Positions 23,971 through 36,360 of a DNA stretch of 64,000 nt are shown one piece after another. Within the stretch, counting starts at the first letter, position 1. The number at the start of each line of letters is the position of its first letter. A model generated the notes under the pieces. It saw only the letters and a list, made by a program, of their open reading frames with translations, searched no databases and was not told where the DNA came from. The stretch comes from Dysidea avara (Eukaryota; Porifera; Demospongiae; Dictyoceratida; Dysideidae), in contig NC_089273.1 in assembly GCF_963678975.1 (NCBI RefSeq), positions 8,432,614 through 8,496,613 of the forward strand, read 5' to 3'. The position numbers and the translations under genes are program-made.

Positions 23971-25060
23971 TATGTCAAAGATAATTTTGTTCAAAATTTA
24001 CGGGCCTACATAAAGCTTGGAGAATGATGGAGATCAGTGAAAATCAATGCTTACATTTACTGTATACAGATGCCTGCATGGTAGTCAATCAGCAGTTTGA
24101 TATAGCAGTCTATATGGTGCAAATTTCTTCATATATCAGCCTCTTATTGACAGTGAATTGCAACAAACATCATTTCTATGTTCTCATGCCCATATAGAAT
24201 CCATTACTTAATGGCCTCTAAAGTGCTAAGAAACCTAAAAGCAATTGATTTGGCAGATAGTTACTGCATGAAACAAAGTGAGTAAGTAAATTATTAACAT
24301 TGAGAAGTAGAGTATAGCTATATATGAAGATATCATGGCTGTGTACGTATGTACATATATACATAACAATCATCAGCAGTGCCACTGTTGTCATTTTCAA
24401 TGCATCATACAATAATATACTGTACTGCATATTAGGGATTATGCAGAATTCAGCTTTTCCAGTTCAAAATATCACCCTAAAACCAGTCTCAATTTACCTT
24501 CATGAAAGCTTGGCAGCATTGGTTAGACACAGCCAAGCCCCAAAATGTCAACTCCAACAAGTTTCTACAGCATTTAAAACTTTTCTATTCAAAAAAATTT
24601 CATGCTAACTAACTGACTGACTTACTGACTGATGCTCCCCGCCAAGCATAACTTGACATACAGGCTTGATTTTGGCAACATATGCAATATAATACATGCA
24701 CCATAGACTTGCCTTTGGCCTCCTTTGTGTCCCAGGTCTCTTCAATGACAGTGCAAGGTGTCAATTCATGCTATATTATATCGTGATACAGCTTCCCTGT
24801 GGCTGTATTTTCCATAACAATATGATTGAATGTTGGGACACTTCTCATGCTGTTCTTTGTTTGCAATTTTGTGTAATGAGCAAAGCATACTGTAGATGAA
24901 AATGCAGTGTCATGGCTACTTCCCTTTTAGGTACACAATTGATAGTAGAAGCATGCGTCCAGACATATGGCTTGTCAGGTGCGTGTCCTCCTTTTGATGC
25001 AACATATGTGTGGGTCCATCAGTCATAATTATGTTACAAAAACAATAAACAAATAAGTAG
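23971..25060. other. Right part of interrupted repeat, then gene-poor DNA
   Basis: 23971-24110 continues the AGTCAGGT repeat interrupted by copy 2. The remainder has no supportable gene. A run of ACTGACTGACTTACTGACTG lies at about 24610-24632. Confidence 0.45.
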
Positions 25061-25253
25061 AAAGTTGGATTAAGGATCAAAAAAGTAAAGAAACAAGGGA
25101 ATAGCTAAACAGTAGTGAAACAAGAGAGGTTGCCTATATACTGCAGATCAAATGTCCACTAGTACATCTACAGTATATTAGCAACCTCTCTTGTTTCACT
25201 ACTGTTTAGCTATTCAATTGTTTCTTAACTTTATTGATCCTTAATCCAACTTT
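25061..25253. repeat. Foldback palindrome, 190 bp
   Basis: The left arm starts AAAGTTGGATTAAGGATCAA and its complement ends the element at TTGATCCTTAATCCAACTTT allowing small differences. The arms are about 80 bp around a short loop at about 25150. It is probably a foldback MITE. Confidence 0.75.
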
Positions 25254-25559
25254 ATACTTAAAGTAGTTACTTGTGAGCCAGTCATTAAAAATGTCTTGGA
25301 TAGATGTGCCAAACGTCCTTTGTTTGTTTTTTTTTTGTTTGTTTTTTTTTGGATAAGAATCAATTCATCGACAATAGCAATCTTTGGATTATTTGAATAC
25401 AGTGTATGTCTGATATACAATCATTCTGTCACTGGAAAGTAAATTTTCATTGGATTTACAGTGGATACAAATTTTCAAGATTGTGTATATATCAATTTTA
25501 ACTTGTTGGTGCAAGTATATCTGGTACAAAAAAAATTGCTTGATCAACGTGAATTCATT
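25254..25559. other. Short gene-free spacer
   Basis: Contains a T-rich tract TTTGTTTGTTTTTTTTTTG near 25320. Nothing else was seen. Confidence 0.4.
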
Positions 25560-26070
25560 CTTGCCAATTGTTTAAAATGGAAACTTCCCTTTTAGGGGAG
25601 AATGTCTATTAAGTAAATTTCAACTACTGTCTTTGAAAATGAAAATTCTTTCAAAATTTATAATTATGCCAAACATGTATTTATTTACTTTTTCACTGTA
25701 AATTATTCCTGAATTATTGCAGCATATAATGGGAATTCTTCTATTCCTTTTGCAAATCTTTCAATTATTCATGGTTAACTGTTACCTCTAATGATGAATA
25801 GAGGTATAAAAATGTCACCACAGACTTTGTTGAGTCCATTTATCAAACCTTTGTGTCAAAATTAAACTTGATGTATTAGAAATATATTTTTAGCTGTCAC
25901 TTTAAAATAAAAAAAATGTTGACCTTACAGGAATCTGAGCAAATGTAAACATTGATTTTCAGATTCCTCATGCTCTAAGCTTTCCAAAAAATGAATATAG
26001 GTTTGCTAATCCCCATAAACTTTGAATGAAAGTGTATTTTCTGACATAGTGAACCTGACTAATTGTTCAA
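25560..26070 (-). repeat. Dispersed repeat (AGTCAGGT family), minus copy
   Basis: Inverse-orientation relative of 18590-19300. Shared blocks include the complement of AGCTTAGAGCATG...GAATCTGAAAATCA and the end CATAGTGAACCTGACTAATT. It is non-coding. Confidence 0.6.
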
Positions 26071-26875
26071 CTTAAACCTGCTGTATGATGGGCAGGCATG
26101 GCTACTCCATTAATTTTTGACGGTTAGATTTTCTAAATACTGGTGTCGTTAGAATTTGTAACTATTCTATTAGAACTTTTGGCTACTATATTAGTAACCT
26201 TGCTCCACTATATACAATTTCTATTACAATTTCAATTTCTATTATTCTGTATGTATTCAATTTCAGTGTCTAATTTACTAAGGCAACTAGCTACAAGGGG
26301 TTGCTACTATGGCAGCTTTGCCAATAACAATGGTGAAAGTTTAACCATGTTAATCAATTAAATAGTATGCTGATAAAGAAATGTTTATACATGCTACAAA
26401 TATGTGCACAACATACACAAAGGTAGCAAAGTATTTTGTTCGACTACTGTATTGTATCACAGCAAACTTTGTTGACAGTTTCAAATATGACTAATGTTCC
26501 CTTTGTATATCAGCTTTTTGTGCATAGTTATACAAGTCTTCAAAACAGTTCCAAAAGTGTTTCAGATAGTAGAGGATAGAATAGGAACAAATTTTGCAAG
26601 CTTGCTGAAGTTTAACTCTAGAAGAAAAATGCTCACAATTCAGCCCATCAGCATGATTATTTTTATTATATTACATTGACTACTGTACAGCAATTAAAAA
26701 GAGATTATACTGCAACGGTATTTACTAATGGCAGGGATGTTAATTACAGAGGGAGAGGAGTTTCATAGCTGAAGAGCAAAGGAAAAGGGAGAATTTATAA
26801 AAGGTGTGTAATATCCTTTTTTTTAATTACACAGTGATAATAGATCAAAGAGGTGGGGGTGATGTGTAAAATTAA
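26071..26875. other. Gene-poor stretch
   Basis: Short open frames only, with no domain or splice support. One CTATTAGAAC motif lies near 26165. Confidence 0.4.
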
Positions 26876-27130
26876 TGTGACTGGGCTTGTAAAAAAGGGC
26901 ATGTGGGCACAAATTACATCCTTTCACACTAAAAGTCATTTCTCAGTACTGATTTCAGAAACAGAATATTTGCACTCTGTAACTTGCATCATAAAGCCAA
27001 TGAAATGCTTATTAAGTGCTATGAACTTCATTGCCATAGCATATTGGTATAAAAGTTTCAAGCCAAGGACGTTGGAAAAGTGGGCACAAACCATGTACCC
27101 ACGTGCCCTGTTTTTGCGGGCCCGGTCACA
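26876..27130 (-). mobile_element. 250 bp MITE, copy b (opposite orientation)
   Basis: Same family as 13666, judged inverted from the interior. Ends TGTGACTGGGCTTG and GCGGGCCCGGTCACA. Confidence 0.8.
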
Positions 27131-27426
27131 AACAATCATTGATTGTTTAGTACACAATGACGCGTTCAGCTAGATAACACGATAAAGGAAGGTGATTTGA
27201 GAAGAATTAAAGCACAACCACTCCTTGGTAATTCTGTAGGCCTAGATGGAAATGGTAACATACTATATTTACTCTGGAATATGCATGGGATATAGTTTGC
27301 TAGACAGACCCTGGAAGCAGATGAATTTCTTCCCTAAGACCATTCAAGATTGGAACTAATCTGATCAGCTCGATGAATTCTCTGATTATTTTCACTGACA
27401 ACCAAGGTTGGACCTACTTTATCATT
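27131..27426. other. Spacer between two MITE copies
   Basis: About 300 bp between two members of the same MITE family in opposite orientation. Nothing else was seen. Confidence 0.4.
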
Positions 27427-27677
27427 TGTGACTGGGCCTGCAAAAATAGGGCATGTGGGCACATGCTTTTTTCATACTTTTTCAAACGTTCATCGCTCAT
27501 AACTTTTTGTACCATTATGCTATGGCATAGCAATTTTCAGCACTTAGTAAGCATTTAATTGGGTTTATGATGTAAATTACAGAATACAAATATTCTATTC
27601 CAATACTGAGATATAACCTGTACAGTGACAGGGTGTAGTCTGTGCCCACATTCCCTATTTCCGCAGGCCCGGTCACA
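27427..27677 (+). mobile_element. 250 bp MITE, copy c
   Basis: Begins TGTGACTGGGCCTGC and ends GCAGGCCCGGTCACA. It is close to copy a along its whole length, and its orientation matches copy a. Confidence 0.85.
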
Positions 27678-28182
27678 TTTTATGTATATTTATTCATGAT
27701 TGTTGTATTTGTGTACCTATTTAGTTATTGTACATTGTTGTACTGGAGCTGTGATGTTTCAGCTCCCTGGGATACTATCAACAACAAACTGCCTACTGTA
27801 TCTCAGTTACAAATCAATCAAAATTTGAACAGGTTCTATTCTTTGATTGATGTGAGAGTCTCACACAGAGGCAGTAAGCAAATATATCTTGAGTTGGGGG
27901 ACCATTGACTTGTCCAATACCTATTGCTTTGATATTAAGGATATTGCCTTAAATTGCATTTAAAAGAAACCATTTATTTGAGTAGCTTAATAAACAATAT
28001 ACAGTACTGTATATGAGTGTGAGGAGTGGAATAAGCAAAAACTGACTGCTCATTACTTCTTATGCTCTACAGCATTAAACGCTTCTTAGTATTGTGTTTG
28101 GAGATTGCAATATATAGCAATAGCTAACCAAAATCACTGTACTACATTTGTGCTACCCATGATACACTGTATCCTTGAACTA
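27678..28182. other. Gene-poor stretch
   Basis: Includes an 88-codon open frame that overlaps the MITE end and shows no domain. A block near 28013-28050 matches, in inverse orientation, 28860-28900. This suggests another mobile or rearranged repeat. Confidence 0.35.
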
Positions 28183-28570
28183 TAGTATGTACGCGTTGAG
28201 CTGAATCCTCAAAAAACATTTAATAACTCATGGATACAATTACACACGATCTTGAAATTTGGCTTATTTTTAGTACTGCTTGACCCGCTAAAAATATTTC
28301 AAACTCTTTTTGTTCAAATGTCTAACATAATATTTACGAGCAAACAAAATTTTCATAATAAATTCCTATGGGGAAACCATATAAGTTCAGAGCCCTTCCC
28401 CAAACTTGTAATAGAGCCAAACCGTATGTGTCTGTAACAGTTGCTGACATCTTTGCTGTCACCACGGTTGGCTGAAATATTAACTCTGTTAAGAAAAAAA
28501 TCCGCTTTTAATATTTAGTTGTTTTTCAGGATTCAGCTCAACTTGTACATACTATAAATAGCTCAGACCC
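28183..28570 (+). repeat. Dispersed 390 bp repeat, copy B
   Basis: Second copy of the repeat at 12412-12800. Small insertions and deletions separate the two, and no reading frame is conserved. Confidence 0.7.
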
Positions 28571-30101
28571 CTGGGACACAACCTATCCTTCCTATTGTAA
28601 CTAAATTCATTTCTACATGCAAAAATACAAACTCATTGCACAACTGTAGGGATTTTTCCTGCTGCCATGATTATTTCTTACATGTGCTGGTTGGCATAAT
28701 ATAATATGTGACTAAATTTATTGGCTTTGTGCAAGCTTGCCACTATCTTCAAGATGTTATCGTTGGTTAACCATAACTAGCACATTCCATGCAGCATACT
28801 GATAATGAGTATAGGTATATGTACTGTTAGAAGAACATAATAAATAGAAGTGAAATCACTAGAAGTCAGTTTTTGCTTACTCCACTCCTCACTCTCATCA
28901 TTATACGTAGTAGCAGACTGCAAGTTTTCTGAAGGCCCTTGGCTAGCAAGACTCAATAAAGCAACCTCAGAATGTTTAAAAACCAAAAATATGCCACTCC
29001 AGTAGTCCAGTCCAGTGATTAGTTACACCCTGACAATAAGTTACTGTGACTTCTTCAGTTGCAGTTGGTGATTTTGCAATTGATGACAATCCTCTTGTTT
29101 GAAATTCACATTTTGAAGACTTGAAAAAATTTGACCATTTTGACCAAAAAATTAAGATAATTAAGGTAAAGCAAAGAATGACCAATACTGGCCATTATGG
29201 CCATTACCATAATATTTGCATTTGTATTAAGGTAAAGCATAAGACATCAGATAATTCAGCAATAAACCTGGATGTTAAAAATCAAGAGTTTAATTTCTTA
29301 TAAGAAAGGTCAAAATGCATTCTAATAAAACATCCCAATATATTTCAAAATGTGACTTTACTGATATAGCTGTAGCTATATATGATAATGGACATTAGCA
29401 AATGCAATACAAATGGCTATTTTGGCCATTTGTATTTTGACCATTTTGACCAAAAATTAGACCATAGTGACCATTTTCTTCAAATCTCACTGTATCCAGT
29501 CACCCTTCAAGCAAACATTAAAGTGCAAGGGACATTATCTGTGATCATGCTTTAATTTTGCATTTCCTCAATTTGCAAATTAATTAAGTCACAGAACTGC
29601 ATGTGCCGCGGCTTAAGCAGCATAAGTACAAATTTTGAGGGGCAGGATGTAGGGGTCTGAGAGTGAGAGCAAACAGATGTGGGCGGTGGACGAGACAATT
29701 TATTTAGAGACTCAAGTATAGTTGTTTGCTAGCTGAGCTGATTGCAACTCCGGAAAGTACCGCATCTCTCGTGCTGTACACTACGGAAAAACACTTGGGC
29801 GTGGTCTTGATTGGCTATGGGCGTGCCGGTATCGAGCCAAATAAACACTTGGTTTTATTGGTCCTTTAGCCGCGGTACTTCACCTAGAAAGGTTTGATGA
29901 TACAGCAAATCGCTCAGTACAACACGCAATTGCAGTAGCTATAGCTACCGGCATAGAGAGAGTCAAGTCAACCTGGGAAGTACAGTATTTGTTTTGATTT
30001 GATTTGATTATGTAATTCATTGAGAAGGTGTTACTTGGAAAACATTCTATGTTGCAACCATGGTACGGTAAATCCAGTCTGAAGTGCTATCCGAAATTCA
30101 A
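28571..30101. other. Gene-poor stretch and upstream flank of next gene
   Basis: AT-rich, with two short minus-strand frames at 28777-29185 that show no family. Repeated TGACCATTTTGACC words occur at about 29130-29470. From about 29640 the GC content rises, which could be the promoter of the gene that starts at 30102. A four-codon upstream frame (ATGGTACGG then TAA) lies at 30060. Confidence 0.4.
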
Positions 30102-31538
30102 ATGTTGCATAGAACTGACTATACTGGATGCTTAGTGGGTATATTTGTGATTATCATAATCGCGATATGCTGCTTGTACCCACACATGTCCACCACAGTA
30201 AATGATGAGTTGATTGTAATGGACCAAACAGATGACCTAGCTCTGTCTCAGGATTCAACATCACAGCTAGATTCACAAGGTCACATTTTGGTTTATAGCA
30301 GTTATGAAGAGCAGACCAATGGAGCTAGGAACTTATGGCAGTTAGAAATATGGGCTAAGCTGTTGGACATGAAGGTTGCTGAGCCATTTGCTGTGAACTC
30401 TATTTTTGGCATAATGGGGATAGCTCCCAATTTTAACCAAACACTACAATTTGGGGATTACTATGACATAGAAATATGGAACCAAGAGGTAGTGAAGTAC
30501 CATGGAGTACCATTAACCAAATGGGAAGAATTTCTCTCCAAGGCTCCTCGTAAAGCAATAATATTTAATACAGCAATGAGATCAGGAATGACAGAATCAA
30601 TGATATTTAGTTATGGTGTTGACAATATGAAGAGAATTAATCCTAGCAAACATGAACAGATTTCAGGCAATGATGTTGCCTGGCTCAAAAATAAATTCTA
30701 TATTGTCAAGGTGGTGAACTGTGTTCGCAATCTCTATAACTATAATCTTGCTTTAACACTGGAAGAACTTAAATCTAATGTATTTGGTAAATTAAGACCA
30801 AATGAGGTTACCTTAATAATCGTGAATTGGATCGGTATGCACAGAATACAACTAAAATTAGCTCCACCTGCTTTCGTTCATGCTACAACCATCCAGTTTG
30901 TTTTACCATATAACTCAGATTCTGTAGCACCCAAAATTTTACCAAGTCAAAAAGTTTTGAAAGCATATGAAGCTTTTCTTTCTGAGAACTTTGGAAACCA
31001 AAAGTATGTTGGAATTGTCTTTAGAACACACACTATTCTGTATTACCATGTTGGTAATAAATTTGCATCCCGAAAAACACACTTGCTTGAGTGTAGTAAA
31101 AACCTAAGTCAAGAACTTGACAAAGTTAGAAATAAATGGAAAATATTCATGGCGTATGATCTGGGTACATTTGGAAGTGTAGGATATTATGATTCAACTA
31201 ATGACAAGCGGCTAATCCCAATACGTGATCAAATATTTTCAGATGTTTTCAAAGGAAGTCTGCAGGTTGGACAAAGAATAGAGATGTTGATAAAAGCTGC
31301 AGGTGGTATAAAAGACACAGGGTTCATTGCATTACTAGAAAAGACAATTGCTACACATGCAGACTGTATTATATTACTCGGACAGCTCTCTAGTTTTGTG
31401 CAGCTATCAGCTACAGATTATACTTTACTGCATGACACTGACAAATGTGTAGTGTCCATCTGCTCTGAAAAATTCTATGACACAAATGGAACATTCATTT
31501 CAACTCCCAGTATACCAGAAAAGTTTCTGCACGATTGA
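30102..31538 (+). CDS. Type II membrane protein, O-fucosyltransferase-like
   Basis: One unbroken exon of 478 codons. The open frame can be extended to a GTG at 30084, but the first in-frame ATG is at 30102 and fits a eukaryotic start. Residues about 10-26 (CLVGIFVIIIIAICCLY) form a single uncleaved membrane anchor near the N-terminus, the topology of Golgi glycosyltransferases. A stem region rich in Asp, Ser and Thr follows, then a globular domain. EEQTNGARNLWQLEIWAKLL after the stem and YVGIVFRTH at about residue 300 resemble the beginning and the donor-site strand of GDP-fucose O-fucosyltransferase-type GT-B enzymes. That link is my inference from pattern and topology; the acceptor is unknown. 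No nonsense or frameshift is seen. Confidence 0.55.
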   Translation: MLHRTDYTGCLVGIFVIIIIAICCLYPHMSTTVNDELIVMDQTDDLALSQDSTSQLDSQGHILVYSSYEEQTNGARNLWQLEIWAKLLDMKVAEPFAVNSIFGIMGIAPNFNQTLQFGDYYDIEIWNQEVVKYHGVPLTKWEEFLSKAPRKAIIFNTAMRSGMTESMIFSYGVDNMKRINPSKHEQISGNDVAWLKNKFYIVKVVNCVRNLYNYNLALTLEELKSNVFGKLRPNEVTLIIVNWIGMHRIQLKLAPPAFVHATTIQFVLPYNSDSVAPKILPSQKVLKAYEAFLSENFGNQKYVGIVFRTHTILYYHVGNKFASRKTHLLECSKNLSQELDKVRNKWKIFMAYDLGTFGSVGYYDSTNDKRLIPIRDQIFSDVFKGSLQVGQRIEMLIKAAGGIKDTGFIALLEKTIATHADCIILLGQLSSFVQLSATDYTLLHDTDKCVVSICSEKFYDTNGTFISTPSIPEKFLHD

Positions 31539-31948
31539 AGATGTATGCAAATTGAGCAAGTTAAAGTGACCTTATTTTATTATAATCCTTATCACAGTGA
31601 TATAACTTGTGACCTGTGTTATTTACATGCAGTTGCTGTACATTACTAATTATTACATGTGATGATAATTTGTTACACTAAACGAGTTTCAATGTTCATG
31701 TTTCCAAAAATTTATCTTACATATGAGCATTTACTACATGCTCGTGTGTATGCTTCTTAAAAATATGCACAGTTGTTCAAAAGGTTTGCCTTAGATTTTT
31801 TCATGAAACACCTGGAGTATAGGTACAGTAATATCAGAAGTTTACAATGGGAATTCTAAACTCTTGTAATAGTATGAAATCTACAGATGCACCCATCTTT
31901 ATACAATACAGTCCTTCAACTTAATAAGACATTTGTGCTATATCAATA
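31539..31948. other. 3' flank of the 30102 gene
   Basis: AT-rich 3' UTR and spacer. No further feature is seen before the large element. Confidence 0.5.
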
Positions 31949-32275
31949 TCTAATCAAAAACAGCCAAGCTGTAAAAAAAGGTGCGGCCCCCATAAAGGCC
32001 ATGGTGAAAAAAGATGTGAAATCCAAGGTGGCGGCCAAGAAATGGCTGTGGTGGTAGGTTAATGGTTACATTTTAATAACAACAATTCAGGTGAATTTGG
32101 TGCCAAGACCAAGCGGCACAAAATTCACCTGAATTGCCGTTATTAAAATGTAACCATTAACCTACCATCACAGCCATTTCTTGGCCGCCACCTTGGATTT
32201 CACATCTTTTTTCACCATGGCCTTTATGGGGGCCGCACCTTTTTTTACAGCTTGGCTGTTTTTGATTAGATATCA
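31949..32275. repeat. Foldback head of copy 3
   Basis: Same structure as copy 2. The loop region differs by a few bases from copy 2 (for example AAGACCAAGCGGCAC against AAGGCCAAGCAGCAC). Confidence 0.9.
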
Positions 32276-32461
32276 CTTCTTTTTGTATTTGTATACTGCA
32301 AAGCCGGCCTATGGCTGGCTTTGGGGCTTTTTTAACCCATGTGTTTTTTTATTTACCACAGGAAGAAGAAAAGAACTTAAAGAAGAATTTTAGTACTTCA
32401 ATTATTTTTGATTTTATTAGTAATTATACAAATTATATACATATATTTATTACATGCTCAT

Positions 32462-35400
32462 TATTCCCCACAGGATTTTTTTTGCAGCTGATCTCTCTAC
32501 TGGGTGACTTGAAATGTAGCTGAACTATATACAGGATGGTTTCTTTGTAGCTGAACTCTCTGTAACAGGTGAATTGTTTGCAGCTAGACTCTCTACATGG
32601 TGGTTTCTTTGTAGCTGAACTCTCTACAAGGTAACTTCTTCTCTACAGGGTGATTTGTTGTAGTTGAATTCTCTACTAGGTGGTTTGTATGAGGCTGAAC
32701 TCTCTACATGGCGGTTTCTTTGTAGCTGAACTCTCTACAAGGTAACTTCTTCTCTACAGGGTGATTTGTTGTAGTTGAATTCTCTACTAGGTGGTTTGTA
32801 TGAGGCTGAACTCTCTACATGGCAGTTTCTTTGTAGCTGAACTCTCTACAGAGTGATTTGTTTGCAGCTGAACTCTCTACATGATTGTTTCTTTGTAGCT
32901 GAACTCTCTACAAGGTGACTTCGTCCAGTTGATCTCTCTACGGGGTGATTTGTTTCTAGCTGAACTCTCTACAGGTGAATTGTTTGCAGCTAAACTCTCT
33001 ACATGGTAGTTTCTTTGTAGCTGAACTCTCTACAAGGTAACTTCTTCTCTACAGGGTGATTTGTTGTAGTTGAATTCTCTACTAGGTGGTTTGTATGAGG
33101 CTGAACTCTCTACATGGCGGTTTCTTTGTAGCTGAACTCTCTACAGAGTGATTTGTTTGCAGCTGAACTCTCTACATGATGGTTTCTTTGTAACTGAACA
33201 CTCTACAAGGTGACTTCTTCTAGCATGATCTTTCTACAGGGTGAATTGTTGTAGCTGAACTATCTACAAGGTAACTTCTTCTAGCTGATCTCTATACAGG
33301 GTGATTTGTTTGTAGTTGAATTCTGTACAGGTGGTTTCTTTGTAGCTGAACTCTGTACATGATGGTTTCTTTGTAGCTAAACTCTTTACAAGGTGACTTC
33401 TTCTAGCTGAACTCTCTACGGGGTAATTTCTTTGTAGCTGAACTCTCTATATGATGGTTTCTTTGTAACTGAACTCTCTACAAGGTGAATTTTTCTACCT
33501 GATCTCTCTACAGGGTGATTTGTTTGTAACTGAACTCTGTACAAGTGCGTTTTTGTGGGTGATCTCACTGCAGGTTGATTTGTTTGTAGCTGAACTCACT
33601 AAAGGGTGATTTTGCTTGTAGCTGAACTCCTTGCATTGTATCTAGTTTCTAGCTGATCTCTCTACAGGGTGATTTGTTTGTAGCTGATCTCTCTACAAGT
33701 TGATTTGTGTGTAGCTGATCTCTCTGCAGGTTGATTAATTTGCAGCCGATCTCTCTACAAGGTAATTTGTTTGTAGCTGAACTGTCTATAAAGTGATTTA
33801 TTTGTAGCTGATCTCTCTGCAGGTTGATTTGTTTTAGCTGAACTCTCTACAGGGTGATTTACTTGTAGCTGAACTCCTTACATTGTGACTAGTTTCTAGC
33901 TGATCTCTCTACAGGGTGATTTGTTTGTAGCTGATCTCTCTACAAGTTGATTTGTGTGTAGCTGATCTTTCTACTGGTTGATTTGTTTGTAGCCGATCTC
34001 TTTATAGGGTAATTTGTTTGTAGCTGAACTCTGTACAAGGTGCTTTTTTGTAGGTGATCTCACTGCAGGTTGATTTGTTTGTAGCTGAACTCACTAAAGG
34101 GCGATTTGCTTGTAGCTGAACTCCTTACATTGTGTCCAGTTTCTAGCTGATCTCTCTACAGAGTGATTTGTTTGTAGCTGAACTCTCTATAAGGTGATTT
34201 ATTTGTAGCTGAACTCCTTACATTGTGTGTAGTTTCTAGCTGATCTCTCTACAGGGTGATTTGTTTGTAATTGATCTCTCTACAAGTTGATTTGTGTGTA
34301 GCTGATCTCTCTGCAGGTTGATTTGTTTGTAGCCGATCTCTCTATAGGGTAATTTGTTTGTAGCTGAACTCTCTATAAGGTGATTTGTTTGTAGCCGATC
34401 TCTCTACAGGGTAATTTGTTTGTAGCTGAACTCTCTACAAGTTGATTTGTGTGTAGCTGATCTCTCTGCAGGTTGATTTGTTTGTAGCCGATCTCTCTAC
34501 AGGGCAATTTGTTTGTAGCTGATCTTTCTACAGGGTGATTTTTTTGTAGCTGACCTCTCTTCAGGGTGATTTGTTTCTAGCTGATCTCTCTACAGGGTGA
34601 TTTTTTGTAGCTGACCTCTCTTCAGGGTGATTTGTTTCTAGCTGATTGCTCTACAGGTTGATTCGTTTGTAGATGAACTCTCTACAGGGTAATTTGCTTG
34701 TAGCTGAACTCCTTACTTTGCGTCTAGTTTGTAGCTGATCTCTCTACAGGGTGATTTGTTTGTAGCTGAACTCCTTACATTGTGTGTAGTTTCTAGCTGA
34801 TCTCTCTACAGGTTGATTTGTTTGTAGCTGATCTCTCTACAAGTTGATTTGTGTGTATATAGCTGATCTCTCTGCAGGTTGATTTGTTTGTAGCCGATCT
34901 CTCTACAGGTAATCTGTTTGTAGCTGAACTCTCTATAAGGTGATTTGTTTGTAGCTGATCTCTCTGTAGGTTGATTTGTTTTAGCTGAACTCTCTACAGG
35001 GTGATTGCTTGTAGCTGAACTCCTTACATTGTGTCTAGTTTCTAGCTGATGTCTCTACAGGGTGATTTTTTGTAGCTGAACTCTCTTCAGGGTGGTTTGT
35101 TTCTAGCTGATCTCTCTACAGGTAGATTTGTGTTGATTTGTTCATTGCTGATCGCTCTAAAGGTAATTGATTTGTTGCAGTTGAACACCCTGCAAAGTGT
35201 TTTGTTTGTAGCTGATCACTCTAAAGGGTAATTTGTTTGTAGCTGAACTCTCTCCACAGTGACTTGTGTGTAGCAGAATTCTGTGTAACTGAATTCTCTA
35301 GAGAGTGACTTAATTGTAGCTGAATTCTCTACACAGTGCATGACTTGTTTATAGCTGAACTTTCTTCAGTGTGACTTGTAATGTTCTGAATCTCTATAGT

Positions 35401-35500
35401 GGTATATTTGGTTAACTCTCCACATGGTGACTGTCTTCTTGCTGAACTGTCTATAAGATTAACTGTTTGCAACTGAACTCCCTACAGAATAACTTGTGAT
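32462..35500. repeat. About 31 bp satellite array, copy 3
   Basis: Same monomer as copy 2. A sub-block of about 111 bp (GGTAACTTCTTCTCTACAGG onward) occurs at about 32630, 32742 and 33037, a local expansion absent from copy 2. Confidence 0.95.
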
Positions 35501-36360
35501 GTAATAAAATTCTATAATGGAGTAAATAAATTAGCCGAATGCTCTATTAGGGTGACTGTTCTATTAGAGTATCTCGATCTCGCATTTGCTACACGGAGTT
35601 GGCTTTCGAATCATAACTCAGTGGTTTGTAATCCGATTCTTCTGTACTACTGCAAGGACTTTCTATGAAGATTATTCCAGCTACACACCGATTTTCAGCT
35701 CATTGCTCTAAGCGGTTTGCCTAGTAGGCGTGAAAACTAATACTTTTTTATTCATAAAAATCGATCGCGTAATTGTGACACAGGTTGGGTTTTGTGTCAT
35801 ATCTCCGTGGTCTTTATCTCGATTCCTTTCAAACCACCAAAAGGCACTCCTACGATAGTTACTCCATCTACATAGCAATTTTCAACTCATTCCATGAAGC
35901 GGTTTACCCTGTAGGCGTGACAACAAATCGATCTTGTTTTACGCGAATAATAGGTCATAACTCCTGAACCATTCATCGGATTTGTACCAAATTTAATACT
36001 AGGATTCGCCTTTGGACTTCCTTTCTGTGTGTCAAATTTCAAGGCGATCGAAGTACGCGTTTGCTTGTTATAGCAATTTTTGCAAGTGTGCGAAAAGACG
36101 AAGAAGAAGAAAAAAACGAAGAAAAAAAAACGAAACTTTGGCAGCTCGTATCTCGGAAATGGCTGGAGCGATTTCCTTCAAATTTGGAATGTAGACTCCC
36201 TTGGCTGGCGGGCAACTGTGTAGCAAATTTGGTTCCAATCAGATAAGTGATCACCGAGATACAAAGGTGTGAAAATGACGTTTTCGTTCTTCCTGTCAAT
36301 ATACTCACGGTGTGGCGCGCCGGCTTCTTGGGCCGCACGACACACTACCGTGTGTCTTGA

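Larger units (their letters stand above)
31949..36360 (+). mobile_element. Foldback-satellite element, copy 3
   Basis: 4.4 kb, starts TCTAATCAAAAACAGCC and ends GTGTGTCTTGA, with TA on both sides (31947-31948 and 36361-36362). Head and 3' module are almost identical to copy 2, while the satellite has a different length and order. This indicates that arrays expand and contract faster than the flanks diverge. Confidence 0.85.

Noticed and set aside
28777..29185. Minus-strand frames with SEVALLSLASQGPSENLQ and TATEEVTVTYCQ, possibly small exons
   Set aside because: They look protein-like, and part recurs inverted near 28013, but no family, splice chain or conserved frame could be shown.
30084..30101. 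GTG start for the 30102 gene
   Set aside because: A GTG start is improbable in an animal gene, and a good in-frame ATG lies six codons downstream, just before the membrane anchor.
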